This document shows positions 24,738-34,073 of a stretch of 64,000 nt of DNA, in pieces (positions within the stretch are counted from its first letter, which is position 1; the number at the start of each line of letters is the position of its first letter). The notes beneath the pieces are model-generated. The model was not told where the DNA came from. It searched no databases and saw only the letters and a list, made by a program, of their open reading frames with translations. The DNA is from Cellulomonas sp. (GTDB lineage: Bacteria > Actinomycetota > Actinomycetes > Actinomycetales > Cellulomonadaceae), in assembly GCF_015234515.1 (NCBI RefSeq), contig NZ_JADGMY010000025.1:1-64000 (forward strand), in the 5' to 3' direction. A program made the position numbers and the translations under genes.

Positions 24738-25115
24738 TCACGCGAGCGCTCGCTCCTTGAGGACCGCGTACTCGGTCGCGTCGATGGCCCCGGCGTCCAG
24801 CAGCGCCTTGGCCTGCGCGATCTCGGCCGCGGGCGAGCGTCCCGCGGCCTCGCGGATGTACTCCTCGGTCTGCTGACGGGCCTGGACCGCCGCCGCCGCC
24901 TGGCGTTCCGCCATGCCGCGCCCGCGCGCGATGATGTAGACGAGGGCAGCGAGGAACGGCGCGACGACGAGGGCGAGCACCCACACCGCCTTCCACCACC
25001 CGCTGAGCTGCCGGTCGCGGAACAGGTCGGCGCAGATCTGGAACAGCAGGATCAGGTACATCACGAAGAAGAACCACCACACCGACAGCCAGAACCAGTC
25101 CCAGAACGTCTCCAC
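24738..25115 (-). CDS. PLDc_N/SHOCT-type membrane protein
   Basis: A 125-residue protein with two membrane helices (WFWLSVWWFFFVMYLILLFQ and WVLALVVAPFLAALVYIIA). A charged linker and a C-terminal SHOCT motif follow (AEIAQAKALLDAGAIDATEY). SHOCT domains are short oligomerisation elements. The GTG at 25115 has GAGGAG upstream. Its function is unknown; the neighbours suggest an envelope or stress role. Confidence 0.75.
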   Translation of the reverse strand: METFWDWFWLSVWWFFFVMYLILLFQICADLFRDRQLSGWWKAVWVLALVVAPFLAALVYIIARGRGMAERQAAAAVQARQQTEEYIREAAGRSPAAEIAQAKALLDAGAIDATEYAVLKERALA

Positions 25116-25237
25116 GGCCCGCTCCTCGTCTCCGTGCGGCGCGCCGGTGGTGCCGCTGGCGTCACCATGGCCCGGCGAGCGGCGCGCGGCCTCACCCTGA
25201 GGGGATGAGCCGCTGGCGGGCCTCGTCGCCCGCGAGG

Positions 25238-25720
25238 TCAGCCGAACGTCTCGTACAGCACCTGCCGCTCGGCGTCCGTGAGGTTCGTGCTCACCAGCGT
25301 CGAGTGCAGGCCGTGGAACCGTTCGGCGAGCCGGTCGAGGTCGGCGTCCTCGGTGACCACGAACAGCGCCGACGTCCCGGGTGTCACCTGCTCGCGCAAC
25401 GTCGCCATCTGGTCCTTGCTGATGCCGACGGCCTCGACGGCCCGGGCGATGGCCCCCGCGGCGGCACCCGCCGCCGCGCCCAGGAGCGGGACGAAGAACA
25501 GCGCGCCGAGCAGCAGGCCCCACAGCGCGCCCCAGCCGCCGGCGCGCAGCTCGTCGTCGTGAGCGTGCCGCACGGTCGGGCGGGCGGCACCCTGCGGCCA
25601 GCTGACGACCGCGCGGTCGACGACGCGCACCAGGCCCTCGTCGTCCGCACCCTGCATCACGGTCAGCGCCCGTTCGGCGCCGTCGACGTCGTCGAAGCGC
25701 CAGGCGGTGAAGGTGGTCAT
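25238..25720 (-). CDS. DUF1269-family membrane protein
   Basis: A 160-residue protein with an N-terminal ferredoxin-like part (TTFTAWRFDDVDGAERAL). A Gly/Ala-rich membrane hairpin follows (GALWGLLLGALFFVPLLGAA, then AAGAIARAV), and a C-terminal part contains TSALFVVTED and FHGLHSTLVSTNL. This matches the DUF1269 layout. AGGAGA precedes the ATG. Actinobacterial members are often found among stress genes; no activity is known. Confidence 0.75.
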   Translation of the reverse strand: MTTFTAWRFDDVDGAERALTVMQGADDEGLVRVVDRAVVSWPQGAARPTVRHAHDDELRAGGWGALWGLLLGALFFVPLLGAAAGAAAGAIARAVEAVGISKDQMATLREQVTPGTSALFVVTEDADLDRLAERFHGLHSTLVSTNLTDAERQVLYETFG

Positions 25721-25978
25721 GACGGTCTCCTGCCGGTGAGGTGGGCGGTCGGTGCCGGGTCGCGCGGGTGAGGGCGGGCCGGCGGTCCGGCACGTCGCCG
25801 TACTGTGTGCGCCGCGCGGGGTCGCGGCGGCTCACCCGTCGGGGATGAGACCCGACCGGCGCGTACGACAGGCCGCCGCGTCGCCTCCCGACGTGTGGTG
25901 GTCGCGTCCGGCTTGTACGGTCGGAACGACCGACGCGCCATCCGGGGGGTTGCCGCGGGCCGGTCCGGGGGTGCGGCC

Positions 25979-28402
25979 ATGGCCGCTGAGGTGCAGCAGG
26001 GCGCCGGTGCCGGCGTCGCGCGACGACGCGCGGTCAGCGACGGGATCCCACGCGCGCGCTGCGTGCAGGCGCTCGAGGACGCGCTCGCGGCGCACCGCGT
26101 CGTGGCCGTCGTGGCGCCCGCCGGCTACGGCAAGTCGACGCTCCTGCGCCAGTGGGCGCGCGCGCACACGGGCCCGGTGGTCACGGTCGCCGTGCAGGAG
26201 GGGCTCCACGCGGCGGTGGCCGACGCGCTCCGGGGTTGGGCCACCGGCGGCTCCACGGCGCCCGCGGACCACCGGACCCGGGTCGTCGTGGTCGACGACG
26301 CGCACGCCGCTGCCGCCGACGAGGTCGCGGACCTGGTCCGCGAGGTGCTGGCCAGGCGGGACGTCTCGCTCGTGCTCGCGTCGCGGCACGACCCGCCGCC
26401 GCCGGCGCACCGGCTGCGGATGTCCGGCGATCTCACCGACCTGCGCGCCGCCGACCTGGTCTTCACCGCGCAGGACGTGCAGGCGCTGGCCCGCGCCGAC
26501 GGGCTGCCCGAGATCGACGACGCCGCCGCCGCGCGGCTCGTCGACCTCACCGCAGGGTGGGCTGTCGCCGTGCGGCTCGCGCTGCTCTCGCTCGACCCGG
26601 GTGACCCGTCGGAGCAGCTGCTGGCGCTGCGCGCCACCGACCTCGACATCGGCGGCTACGTCGTCGAGGAGGTCGTCGACCGCCTGCGACCACCGTTGCG
26701 GGACTTCGTCCTGCGTGCGACCACCGACGACGTGGTCGACCCCGTGCTCGCCGAGGAGCTCGCCGCAGGCGGCGCCGCGCTGCTCGAGGAGTGCGTCGCG
26801 CGTGGCCTGTTCCTCACGCCCGAGCGTGCGGACGGTCCGGCCGGCTACCGGTGGAACCCGCTCTTCGCTGCGCACTGCCGTGCGGTCGCCGCGCGCCGCC
26901 AGCCCGCCGTCGCGCTGCTCGTGCACCGTCGGGTCGCGCTGCACCGCGTCCACGACGCCCCGGTCACGGCGGTCGAGCACGCGCTGCGGGCGCACGACGC
27001 CCCCCTGGCCGCGGCCGTGCTCGCCGCGCGGTGGACCGATCTCGTCCTCGCGGAGCGCGTCGCGGACGTCCGTGCGCTGACCGACCGGCTCGCCGCGCTG
27101 CAGCACGGCGACGGGGAGCTCACGCTTGCGGCGGAGGTCGTCGAGGCGATCGCGTCGGGCGCGACCCTGGGCCCGGCGGAGGGGCCCGCGCCGACGCCCG
27201 CACGGGCGCTCGCAGTCCTGCTGACGACGAGCGACCCTGCCGAGCAGGCGCGCGCCGAACGGTGCGTGCGCACGCACCTCGACCAGACCCCCGAGCCCTC
27301 GGCCGCCACCCGGGGGCTGCAGCTGTTCGCCCTCGCGTCCGCGCAGCTCGAACACGGGACGGGGGAGCGCGTCGACGCCCTGCTGCGCGACGCCGGGGCG
27401 CTCGCCGTGGCGGCACGGCTGCCCGTCCTGGATGCGGCGTGCCGCGCGCACCACGCGCTGCTGCTGGCCCGACGGGGGTCGCTCGTCGCGGCCGACGGTG
27501 CGGCCGTGGAGGCGATCACGATCGCCGTCGCGGCCGGCGCGCGCGACATGGTGGCGCTCGTCCCGGCGCACCTGGCCCGGGCCGTCGTGGCGCTGTGGCA
27601 GGGACGTCACCGCGACGTCGGGCCGCTCCTCGACGGTGTCGTTGGTCTGTCGCGCCACCCGCGGTACGCGCCGGTCCGTCGCGTCGCCGTCGCGCTAGCG
27701 GCGGCCGCGGACGTCGTCGGGCGCCTGCCGGGAGCCCCGGGCCGCCTGCACGACGCACGCACGCACGGCGGTGGCGTCCCACCGCTGTGGAGGGACCTGC
27801 TCGACGTGCTCGGTGCGGTCGCGGGCGGGCGCGACGTGGCGACGACGCCGGGACCGGACCCCGTGGTGGTGGCGTGGGCCGCCGCCGAGGACGCCGAGCG
27901 GGGCCGCCGCGTGCCGGCGCGGGCGCTGCTGGAGCGGCTGGGACCCGTGCCGGGCGCGGTCGCGGCGGCACGCGCGGGTCTCGCGGAGGCGCTGCTCGCG
28001 CAGGCCACCGGCGCGCCCGGGCAGGCCCACCAGCACCTGGAGACGGCGCTCGCGGACGCGGACGCGGAGGCTCTGGTCGTGCCGTTCGTGCCGTCCGGGC
28101 CGGCGGGGCGCGCCCTCCTCGTGGACCACCTGGCGTGGGGCACCCGGCACGGCGCGACGGTCCGGCGCGTGCTGGACCTCGGCGCACGGGAGCCCGAGGG
28201 GCCGTGGGAGGAGCTCACGTCCCGCGAGCACGAGGTGCTCGCGTGCCTGCGCGCGGGCCTGTCGAGCCGGGAGATCGCCGAGGCGCTGATCGTGTCGGTG
28301 AACACCGTCAAGACGCACCAGCGCGGGGTCTACCGCAAGTTGGGCGTCGCCGACCGGCGGGAGGCCGTGCGCGAGGCCACGGCGCGCGGGCTGCTCACCT
28401 GA
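25979..28402 (+). CDS. LAL-type (MalT-like) LuxR-family ATP-binding regulator
   Basis: An 807-residue STAND-type regulator. The N-terminal NTPase has Walker A PAGYGKSTLLRQWA and Walker B RVVVVDDAHA. A long helical, TPR-like middle follows, and the C-terminal LuxR HTH reads LTSREHEVLACLRAGLSSRE and SVNTVKTHQRGVYRKLGV. Such proteins switch operons on when a ligand and ATP drive assembly. The ATG at 25979 follows a G-rich stretch; earlier in-frame starts lack a ribosome site. Its targets are unknown; the envelope/stress genes on both sides are candidates. Confidence 0.85.
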   Translation: MAAEVQQGAGAGVARRRAVSDGIPRARCVQALEDALAAHRVVAVVAPAGYGKSTLLRQWARAHTGPVVTVAVQEGLHAAVADALRGWATGGSTAPADHRTRVVVVDDAHAAAADEVADLVREVLARRDVSLVLASRHDPPPPAHRLRMSGDLTDLRAADLVFTAQDVQALARADGLPEIDDAAAARLVDLTAGWAVAVRLALLSLDPGDPSEQLLALRATDLDIGGYVVEEVVDRLRPPLRDFVLRATTDDVVDPVLAEELAAGGAALLEECVARGLFLTPERADGPAGYRWNPLFAAHCRAVAARRQPAVALLVHRRVALHRVHDAPVTAVEHALRAHDAPLAAAVLAARWTDLVLAERVADVRALTDRLAALQHGDGELTLAAEVVEAIASGATLGPAEGPAPTPARALAVLLTTSDPAEQARAERCVRTHLDQTPEPSAATRGLQLFALASAQLEHGTGERVDALLRDAGALAVAARLPVLDAACRAHHALLLARRGSLVAADGAAVEAITIAVAAGARDMVALVPAHLARAVVALWQGRHRDVGPLLDGVVGLSRHPRYAPVRRVAVALAAAADVVGRLPGAPGRLHDARTHGGGVPPLWRDLLDVLGAVAGGRDVATTPGPDPVVVAWAAAEDAERGRRVPARALLERLGPVPGAVAAARAGLAEALLAQATGAPGQAHQHLETALADADAEALVVPFVPSGPAGRALLVDHLAWGTRHGATVRRVLDLGAREPEGPWEELTSREHEVLACLRAGLSSREIAEALIVSVNTVKTHQRGVYRKLGVADRREAVREATARGLLT

Positions 28403-28616
28403 GCGGTGTCCCGCCGTCCGGGTCCTCGACGACCTGCAGGTCGAGCACGCGCAGCCCGAGGTCGTGCAGGTACGCGACCACCCCGGTGAGCGCGGCCGCG
28501 TCCACGACCTGGCAGGACAGGACCTGGTGGTCCGTGCCCTCGACGACGACGACGTCCGGCAGGGCGAGCGCTGCCTCGTCGGGCAGTCGTCCGCCGACCC
28601 GGATGTGGTAGAGCAC
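28395..28616 (-). CDS. Small conserved-type protein, function unknown
   Basis: A 73-residue soluble protein (LYHIRVGGRLPDEAALALPD at the start, then VVAYLHDLGLRVLDLQVVED). It has a regular beta-alpha-beta-like pattern and good codon use. The GTG at 28616 has GAGGGGG upstream. It overlaps the LuxR stop by eight bases tail to tail. I do not recognise a family. Confidence 0.6.
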   Translation of the reverse strand: MLYHIRVGGRLPDEAALALPDVVVVEGTDHQVLSCQVVDAAALTGVVAYLHDLGLRVLDLQVVEDPDGGTPLR

Positions 28617-28668
28617 GGCGTCCCCCTCGCCCTCGGGCTTCCTCGTCCACCGTCCCGGTGCCTGCCCG

Positions 28669-29079
28669 TCAGCAGGTCAGCTCGTCCACGAGCTCCTGGC
28701 GCGCCGCGCGGACCTGCGCGGCCTCGTCACGCAGGGAGTCGAGCGCCTCGGCGAGGGTCGCGTCACCGGCGACGTCGTCGACCGCGTCGTCGAGCCGGTC
28801 CCACGCGTCGTCGAGCGTGTCGGCACGGTCCCGGGCCACGTCGGCGGCGGCCTCGTCCAGCCGCTCCTGGGCGGCGTCCGCCGCGTCGCGTGCCGCACGG
28901 ATCTCGTCGATCGTGGCGTCCTGCGTGAGGGTGGCCTCCAGGTCGTCCAGCGCCGTCGCCAGCTCCTCGGCCGCCTCGCACGCCTGGGCGGAGTTCTGCT
29001 CGGGGGTGTCGGTGCCGCACGCCCCGAGGGCGAGCGCGGCGGCGATGGGCAGGACGGCGAGGGCGGGACGACGGCGCAT
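28669..29079 (-). CDS. Small coiled-coil lipoprotein
   Basis: The 136-residue protein starts MRRRPALAVLPIAAALALGA and then CGTDTPEQ, a Sec signal with an LGAC lipobox. The mature part is almost wholly Ala/Asp/Glu/Arg heptads, predicting a long helical coiled coil, with one Cys near the start and one at the C-terminus. GAGGAG precedes the ATG. It would be anchored outside the membrane; its role is unknown. Confidence 0.75.
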   Translation of the reverse strand: MRRRPALAVLPIAAALALGACGTDTPEQNSAQACEAAEELATALDDLEATLTQDATIDEIRAARDAADAAQERLDEAAADVARDRADTLDDAWDRLDDAVDDVAGDATLAEALDSLRDEAAQVRAARQELVDELTC

Positions 29080-29339
29080 GGTGGTCTCCTCACGGGTGCG
29101 TCGCTGGGGCCGGACGCGGGGCGGCCGGTGCCAGCGTCCGACGGGCTGTCCGCCGCCGCCTCACCCGGCAGGGATGAGGCGCGCCCGGGGGCCGCGGCGC
29201 CCGCGCGGGGTGGTGCCGGGGCCGTCGGGGCGCGCGCGGCACGTGCCGTCCCTACGCTGCGAAGGGACGACGGTCGCAGCTCGGGCCTGCGTCGGGTGGG
29301 GGATGCCCAGGGGCGGACGAGCCCGGGACGGAGCACGTC

Positions 29340-32300
29340 GTGAGCAGTCGCACGGTGCCGACCGGGCCCGACGCGCAGGCAGCGCGCGTCGGTGCACGCC
29401 GTCGCGGTGCGTCTGCGGGTGCCGTGGTGGCCGGGCCCTGGGCCGACACGGTCGCCAGGGTCGCCGCCCGGGTCGTGCAGGCGTTCACCGCCTGGCAGGT
29501 CGTGGCCCTGCTCCTCCTGCCGTTCGCGCCCGGCGTGGTCCGCACGGTCGGCGACGTGCTGTCCGTGCTCAACCTGCCCTCCTATCCGGGGTTCTTCTCG
29601 CTGGTGCTGCTCGCGACGATCGCGTCGGGCCTCGTGCGGCACCAGCGGGTGGCGCTGTGGTTCCTCGTGCTCGTGTGGCAGGTGCCCGTCGCGGTCGTGG
29701 GAGTGGTGACGGCGCTCGCGTGGGTGGTCGATCCGGCGGGGCGCGCCGACCTCGGGGTGACGCCGCGGGACGTCGTCGCCTGGGCGGTGGCCCTGGTCGC
29801 CGTCCCCGTGCTGGTCAGCGCACGGGCCGCGTTCCCGGCGCGGGTGCGGCCGGGCGCCTGGTGGCGGTCCCTCCTGGTCGTCGCCGGGTTCCTCGCCGCG
29901 GGCGCGCTGCTGTCGTTCGTGCTGCTGCGGCTGGTCGGTCGCGGGCTGCCGTCGGTGGGGGACCAGCTGCGCTGGGCGCTCGCGCAGGCGTTCGGCGCGT
30001 ACGGCTCGGTGCTGAACCCCGGCACGGTGGGGCGCGTGCCCGCGTGGGTCGGCGTCGTCGGCGGGTTCGTCGCCGCGGTCGGCCTGGTGCTGGCGCTCGC
30101 GCTGTTCGGGCGCTCGCGGCAGCCGGTGGGGACCGACGCCGCCGACGACCGGCTGCAGGTCCGGCGGCTGCTGCTGGAGCACCCGTCCGACGACTCCCTG
30201 GGGTACTTCGCGACCCGGGACGACCGGTCGACCACCTTCTCGGCCGACCGGCGGGCCGCCGTGTCGTTCCGCGTCGTGTCGAGTGTCTGCCTCGCCGCCG
30301 GGGACCCGCTCGGTGACCCGGACGCGTGGCCGGACGCCGTCGCCCGGTGGCTGGCGACGGCGCGACGCTACGGCTGGGTGCCTGCCGTGACGTCGACGAC
30401 CGAGGTCGGTGCGCGGGCCTACCAGGCGGTCGGGCTGCACCCGATCGTGATGGGCGACGAGGCCGTGATCGTCGCCCGCTCGTTCGACCTGATGCGGCCC
30501 GCCATGCGCGGCGTGCGCCGTGCGGTCGAACGGGGGCGTCACGCCGGGTACGAGGTCCGGGTCCGACGGCAGGCGGAGGTGCCGCCCGACGAGCTGGCGT
30601 CGGTCGTCGCGGAGGCGGACCGCTGGCGGCGCGGCCAGGAGCGCGGGTACTCGATGGCGCTCGACCGGTTCGGCTCACCGGTGGACCCCCGCGAGGTCGT
30701 CGTCACCGCGCACGACGCGGACGGCCGGTTGCGGGGGGTGCTGTCCTTCGTCCCGTGGGGCCGGCGCGGCCTGTCGCTGGACGTCATGCGGCGCTCGCCC
30801 GAGGCGGTCACGGGCGTCACCGAGCTCATGGTCAGCGGGCTGGTCGACGCGTCGCGGGACATCGGCGTCGAGCGGATCTCCATGAACTTCGCGATGTTCC
30901 GCGAGACGTTCCAGCTCGGTGAGCGCGTCGGCGCCACCCCGGTGCAGCGCCTCAACCGGCGCGTGCTGCTGCTCGCATCGCGCTTCTGGCAGCTCGAGCA
31001 GCTGTACCGCTCGAACGAGAAGTACCTGCCGGAGTGGCAGCCGCGGGTGCTGTGCTACGAGAGCGCGGGGCACCTCACGCGCGTGGTGCTCGCGCTCGGG
31101 CAGGCGGAGGGCTTCGTGCCCCCGCTGCGCCGGCTCAGCGGTGCGGAGCGCGAGCCGGTGCACCAGGCCGACGACCCCGCGTTCGTCGCCGCGGCCGTCG
31201 CGCAGGAGCAGGAGCTGCTCGCAGTCAAGGTCGCCCCGCGCCGGTTGACCCAGCAGCAGCGGGTCCGCCACGCCAAGCTCGACGTCCTGCGCGCGGCCGG
31301 GATGGACCCGTACCCCGTCACGGTGCCGCGCACGCACACGGTCGGCGCGGCACGCGGCGTCCCGCTCGACGGCCCGGAGGTGTCGGTCGTCGGACGCGTC
31401 GTGCGGCTGCGCGACCTGGGCGGGGTCGTGTTCGCGGTGCTCCGGGAGGGGACCGACGAGGTGCAGGCCCTGCTCACGGCGTCCGGCACGGCCGGGCTCG
31501 GCCTGTGGCGCCGCACGGTCGACCTGGGGGACCACGTCGGCGTGACCGGCCACCTCACGCGCAGCAGCAGCGGGGAGCTCAGCGTGGCCGTGTCCTCGTG
31601 GCGCATGGCGGCCAAGGCGCTGACGCCGCCACCGGACAAGCGGCGCGGCCTGGCCGACGCGGAGGCCCGGGTGCGGCTGCGGCACATGGACCTCGCGCTG
31701 CACGACGCCGCGACGGCCGCGCTGCGCGCCCGGTCGACCGCCGTGTGGTCGATCCGCAGCTCGCTCGTCGACCGCGGGTTCCTCGAGGTCGAGACGCCGA
31801 TCCTGCAGCGCGTGCACGGCGGTGCCAACGCGCGCCCGTTCACCACCCACATCAACGCGTACGACCTCGACCTGTACCTGCGCATCGCGCCCGAGCTGTT
31901 CCTCAAGCGCCTCATGGTCGGCGGCGTGGGCAAGGTGTTCGAGCTCGGCCGCAACTTCCGCAACGAGGGCGTCGACGCGACGCACAACCCCGAGTTCACG
32001 TCGATGGAGGCATACGAGGCGTACGGCGACTACACGACGATGCGCGAGCTCACGCGGGAGCTCGTCGTCGCCGCGGCCGTCGCGGTGCACGGCGAGCCGG
32101 TGGCGCACCGGCCGGGCGGTGAGGTCGTGCGGCTCGACGGGCCGTGGCCGGTCGTCACCGTGCACGAGGCGGTGTCGCGGGCCGTCGGCCGGGAGGTCAC
32201 CCCCGACGTGCCGCTGGGCCAGCTGCAGGCCCTGTGCGGGAGCCTCGGTGTGGCGTGGGAGCCGACGGAGACGCGCGGCGTGCTCGTGTCCGAGCTGTAC

Positions 32301-32693
32301 GACAGGTTCGTCGAGGGGCAGACCGTCGCACCGACGTTCTACACGGACTTCCCCGTGGAGACGTCGCCGCTCACACGCGCGCACCGCGCCGACCCGCGGC
32401 TCGCCGAGCGCTGGGACCTCGTGGCGTTCGGCGCCGAGCTCGGCACGGCGTACTCCGAGCTGGTCGACCCGGTCGAGCAGCGCACGCGGCTGACCGCGCA
32501 GTCGGTCCTCGCGGCGGCCGGTGACCCCGAGGCCATGGAGCTCGACGAGGAGTTCCTGGACGCGTTGGAGTTCGCCATGCCCCCGACCGGGGGCGTGGGC
32601 ATCGGCATCGACCGCGTCGTCATGACGCTCGTGGGCGGGACCATCCGGGACACGCTCGCGTTCCCGTTCGTCGGGCCGCAGGGGCGCAGGTGA
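29340..32693 (+). CDS. lysX: Bifunctional lysyl-phosphatidylglycerol synthase / lysyl-tRNA synthetase
   Basis: The protein has 1117 residues with the LysX layout. Membrane helices (about 40-250) are followed by the MprF-type GNAT-like transferase domain (SDDSLGYFATRDDRST, SFVPWGRRGLSLDVMRRSPE, ERISMNFAMFRE). Next come an OB-fold anticodon domain (VVGRVVRLRDLGG) and a class II LysRS catalytic domain (FLEVETPILQ, FELGRNFRNEG, GIGIDRVVMTL). It charges tRNA with lysine and moves the lysine onto phosphatidylglycerol, which lowers surface charge and protects against cationic peptides. TACGCT at about 29252 could be the promoter. The GTG start has GGAG. Confidence 0.92.
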   Translation: MSSRTVPTGPDAQAARVGARRRGASAGAVVAGPWADTVARVAARVVQAFTAWQVVALLLLPFAPGVVRTVGDVLSVLNLPSYPGFFSLVLLATIASGLVRHQRVALWFLVLVWQVPVAVVGVVTALAWVVDPAGRADLGVTPRDVVAWAVALVAVPVLVSARAAFPARVRPGAWWRSLLVVAGFLAAGALLSFVLLRLVGRGLPSVGDQLRWALAQAFGAYGSVLNPGTVGRVPAWVGVVGGFVAAVGLVLALALFGRSRQPVGTDAADDRLQVRRLLLEHPSDDSLGYFATRDDRSTTFSADRRAAVSFRVVSSVCLAAGDPLGDPDAWPDAVARWLATARRYGWVPAVTSTTEVGARAYQAVGLHPIVMGDEAVIVARSFDLMRPAMRGVRRAVERGRHAGYEVRVRRQAEVPPDELASVVAEADRWRRGQERGYSMALDRFGSPVDPREVVVTAHDADGRLRGVLSFVPWGRRGLSLDVMRRSPEAVTGVTELMVSGLVDASRDIGVERISMNFAMFRETFQLGERVGATPVQRLNRRVLLLASRFWQLEQLYRSNEKYLPEWQPRVLCYESAGHLTRVVLALGQAEGFVPPLRRLSGAEREPVHQADDPAFVAAAVAQEQELLAVKVAPRRLTQQQRVRHAKLDVLRAAGMDPYPVTVPRTHTVGAARGVPLDGPEVSVVGRVVRLRDLGGVVFAVLREGTDEVQALLTASGTAGLGLWRRTVDLGDHVGVTGHLTRSSSGELSVAVSSWRMAAKALTPPPDKRRGLADAEARVRLRHMDLALHDAATAALRARSTAVWSIRSSLVDRGFLEVETPILQRVHGGANARPFTTHINAYDLDLYLRIAPELFLKRLMVGGVGKVFELGRNFRNEGVDATHNPEFTSMEAYEAYGDYTTMRELTRELVVAAAVAVHGEPVAHRPGGEVVRLDGPWPVVTVHEAVSRAVGREVTPDVPLGQLQALCGSLGVAWEPTETRGVLVSELYDRFVEGQTVAPTFYTDFPVETSPLTRAHRADPRLAERWDLVAFGAELGTAYSELVDPVEQRTRLTAQSVLAAAGDPEAMELDEEFLDALEFAMPPTGGVGIGIDRVVMTLVGGTIRDTLAFPFVGPQGRR

Positions 32694-33502
32694 CCGCGGC
32701 GCTCCTGGCGGCCGTCGCCGCCGCCGTCGGGTACGGCGTGAGCACCGTGCTGGAGGCGGTCGGCGCGCGGCGGTCCCCGGGGGCCGGTGCGCTCCGGCAG
32801 CCGATCGTGCTCGGTGCGCTGGTCCTCGACGGCGCGGCGTGGTTGGCGTCCCTGCTCGCGCTCGACCGGTTGCCGCTGTTCGCGGTGCAGGCGATCCAGG
32901 CGTCGTCGGTGGTCGTGGTGGTGGTCCTCGCGCGGTTCGTCCTGGGTGCGTCGACGCGGCGGCGGGACGTCGTGGCGGTCGCGGTGGTGGTCGCCGCCCT
33001 CGTCGTCGTCGCCCTGGGGTCGGGCGAGCAACCGGCCGTGACGCCGCCGGCGGGGTTCACCACGGGGATGCTCGTCGCCTCCGGGGTGCTGGTCGCCGGG
33101 CTCCTGGCCGCGTACGCGCGGGGCGGCCCGCGGCTGCTCACGCTGCTCGCCGGGCTGGGCTACTCGGGGGCCGCAGTCGCCGCCCGGGGCGCGCACGCGT
33201 CCGGGGACCTGCTCGCCACCGTGCGCCAGCCGCTGGCGATCGTGATCGTGGCGTGCGGGGCCGTGGGGGTGCTGGCGTACCTGCGCGCGCTCGAGCGGGG
33301 GCCGGCGGGCGGGGTGGCCGCGCTGTCGTCGGTCGTGGAGGTGCTGGTGCCCGGCGTGGTGGGCGTCGCCGTCCTCGGTGACACGGTCCGCGCGGGGTGG
33401 GCCGTCCCGGTGGCGCTCGCGGTCGTCGCGGCCGTGGCCGGGTGCGTGGTCCTCGCCCGGAGCCCGGCGAGCGTCGCGGCGGAGGGCGCGGCAGGTCCAT
33501 GA
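32690..33502 (+). CDS. DMT-superfamily permease-like membrane protein
   Basis: The product has 270 residues with about nine hydrophobic segments. The opening TAALLAAVAAAVGYGVSTVL and GLGYSGAAVAARGAHASGD fit EamA/DMT-like proteins. The GTG start overlaps the lysX stop as GTGA, so the two are translated together. The pairing suggests a link to membrane lipid or cationic-peptide resistance, but no substrate can be named. A perfect 25-base-pair hairpin follows. Confidence 0.75.
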   Translation: MTAALLAAVAAAVGYGVSTVLEAVGARRSPGAGALRQPIVLGALVLDGAAWLASLLALDRLPLFAVQAIQASSVVVVVVLARFVLGASTRRRDVVAVAVVVAALVVVALGSGEQPAVTPPAGFTTGMLVASGVLVAGLLAAYARGGPRLLTLLAGLGYSGAAVAARGAHASGDLLATVRQPLAIVIVACGAVGVLAYLRALERGPAGGVAALSSVVEVLVPGVVGVAVLGDTVRAGWAVPVALAVVAAVAGCVVLARSPASVAAEGAAGP

Positions 33503-33555
33503 CGCGGGCCCGACGCGGACGTCAGGCAGTCCCCTGTCCACCCACCGGGACGCGG

Positions 33556-33623
33556 GTCACGCGAGACCGGGGTTGCGTCGCCCGTCCGAAGGTCTGATCG
33601 ACGCAACCCCGGTCTCGCGTGAC
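33556..33623. terminator. Bidirectional hairpin, copy 3 of the shared-arm family
   Basis: Bases 33556-33580 (GTCACGCGAGACCGGGG and on) pair perfectly over 25 bases with 33599-33623. The loop has TCCGAAGGTCTGAT, related to the loop at 7683. It lies between the convergent DMT and MerR genes. Confidence 0.8.
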
Positions 33624-33693
33624 AGCCGTCTCGGGTGTCGGACGCGGGACACCGGCCCGGGGCGTTGGTGGTCGCGCGGGCCGGGACGTGGGT

Positions 33694-34050
33694 CTATGAC
33701 TCCTGCGCGTAGTGGGCGATCTTCCCGTCGAGCACGTCGACGGCGGCGAGGATCCGCTGCGCCTGCTCCTCGAGCTCGGCGCGGCGGGCCCGCAGGAACG
33801 CGACCCGGTCCGCCGCGCCGGCCTCGGTGCGCAGCAGCTCGGTGAACCGACGCAGCTCCGCGATGCCGAGGCCGGCGTCGCGCAGGCACGTGACGAGGCC
33901 GATCCACGCGACGTCGTCGTCGTCGTACCGGCGCTGCCCGCCGGCCGACCGCGCGATCGGGCCGACCAGCCCTTCGCGCTCGTAGTAGCGCAGCGTGTCC
34001 ACGGACAGGCCCGTGCGCTCGGCGACCTCACCCGGTGCGTACCCCGTCAT
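33694..34050 (-). CDS. MerR-family transcriptional regulator
   Basis: A 118-residue MerR protein. The HTH and wing read YAPGEVAERTGLSVDTLRYY and EREGLVGPIARSAGGQRRY, followed by the dimerisation helix. There is no metal-binding cysteine pair, so it is of the small-molecule type. The ATG at 34050 is chosen; an ATG at 34059 is possible. It lies 23 bases downstream of the aldo/keto reductase on the same strand, an arrangement often seen for these two families. Confidence 0.82.
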   Translation of the reverse strand: MTGYAPGEVAERTGLSVDTLRYYEREGLVGPIARSAGGQRRYDDDDVAWIGLVTCLRDAGLGIAELRRFTELLRTEAGAADRVAFLRARRAELEEQAQRILAAVDVLDGKIAHYAQES

Positions 34051-34073
34051 GGGAGCCATCGTGGCAGCGCCCG

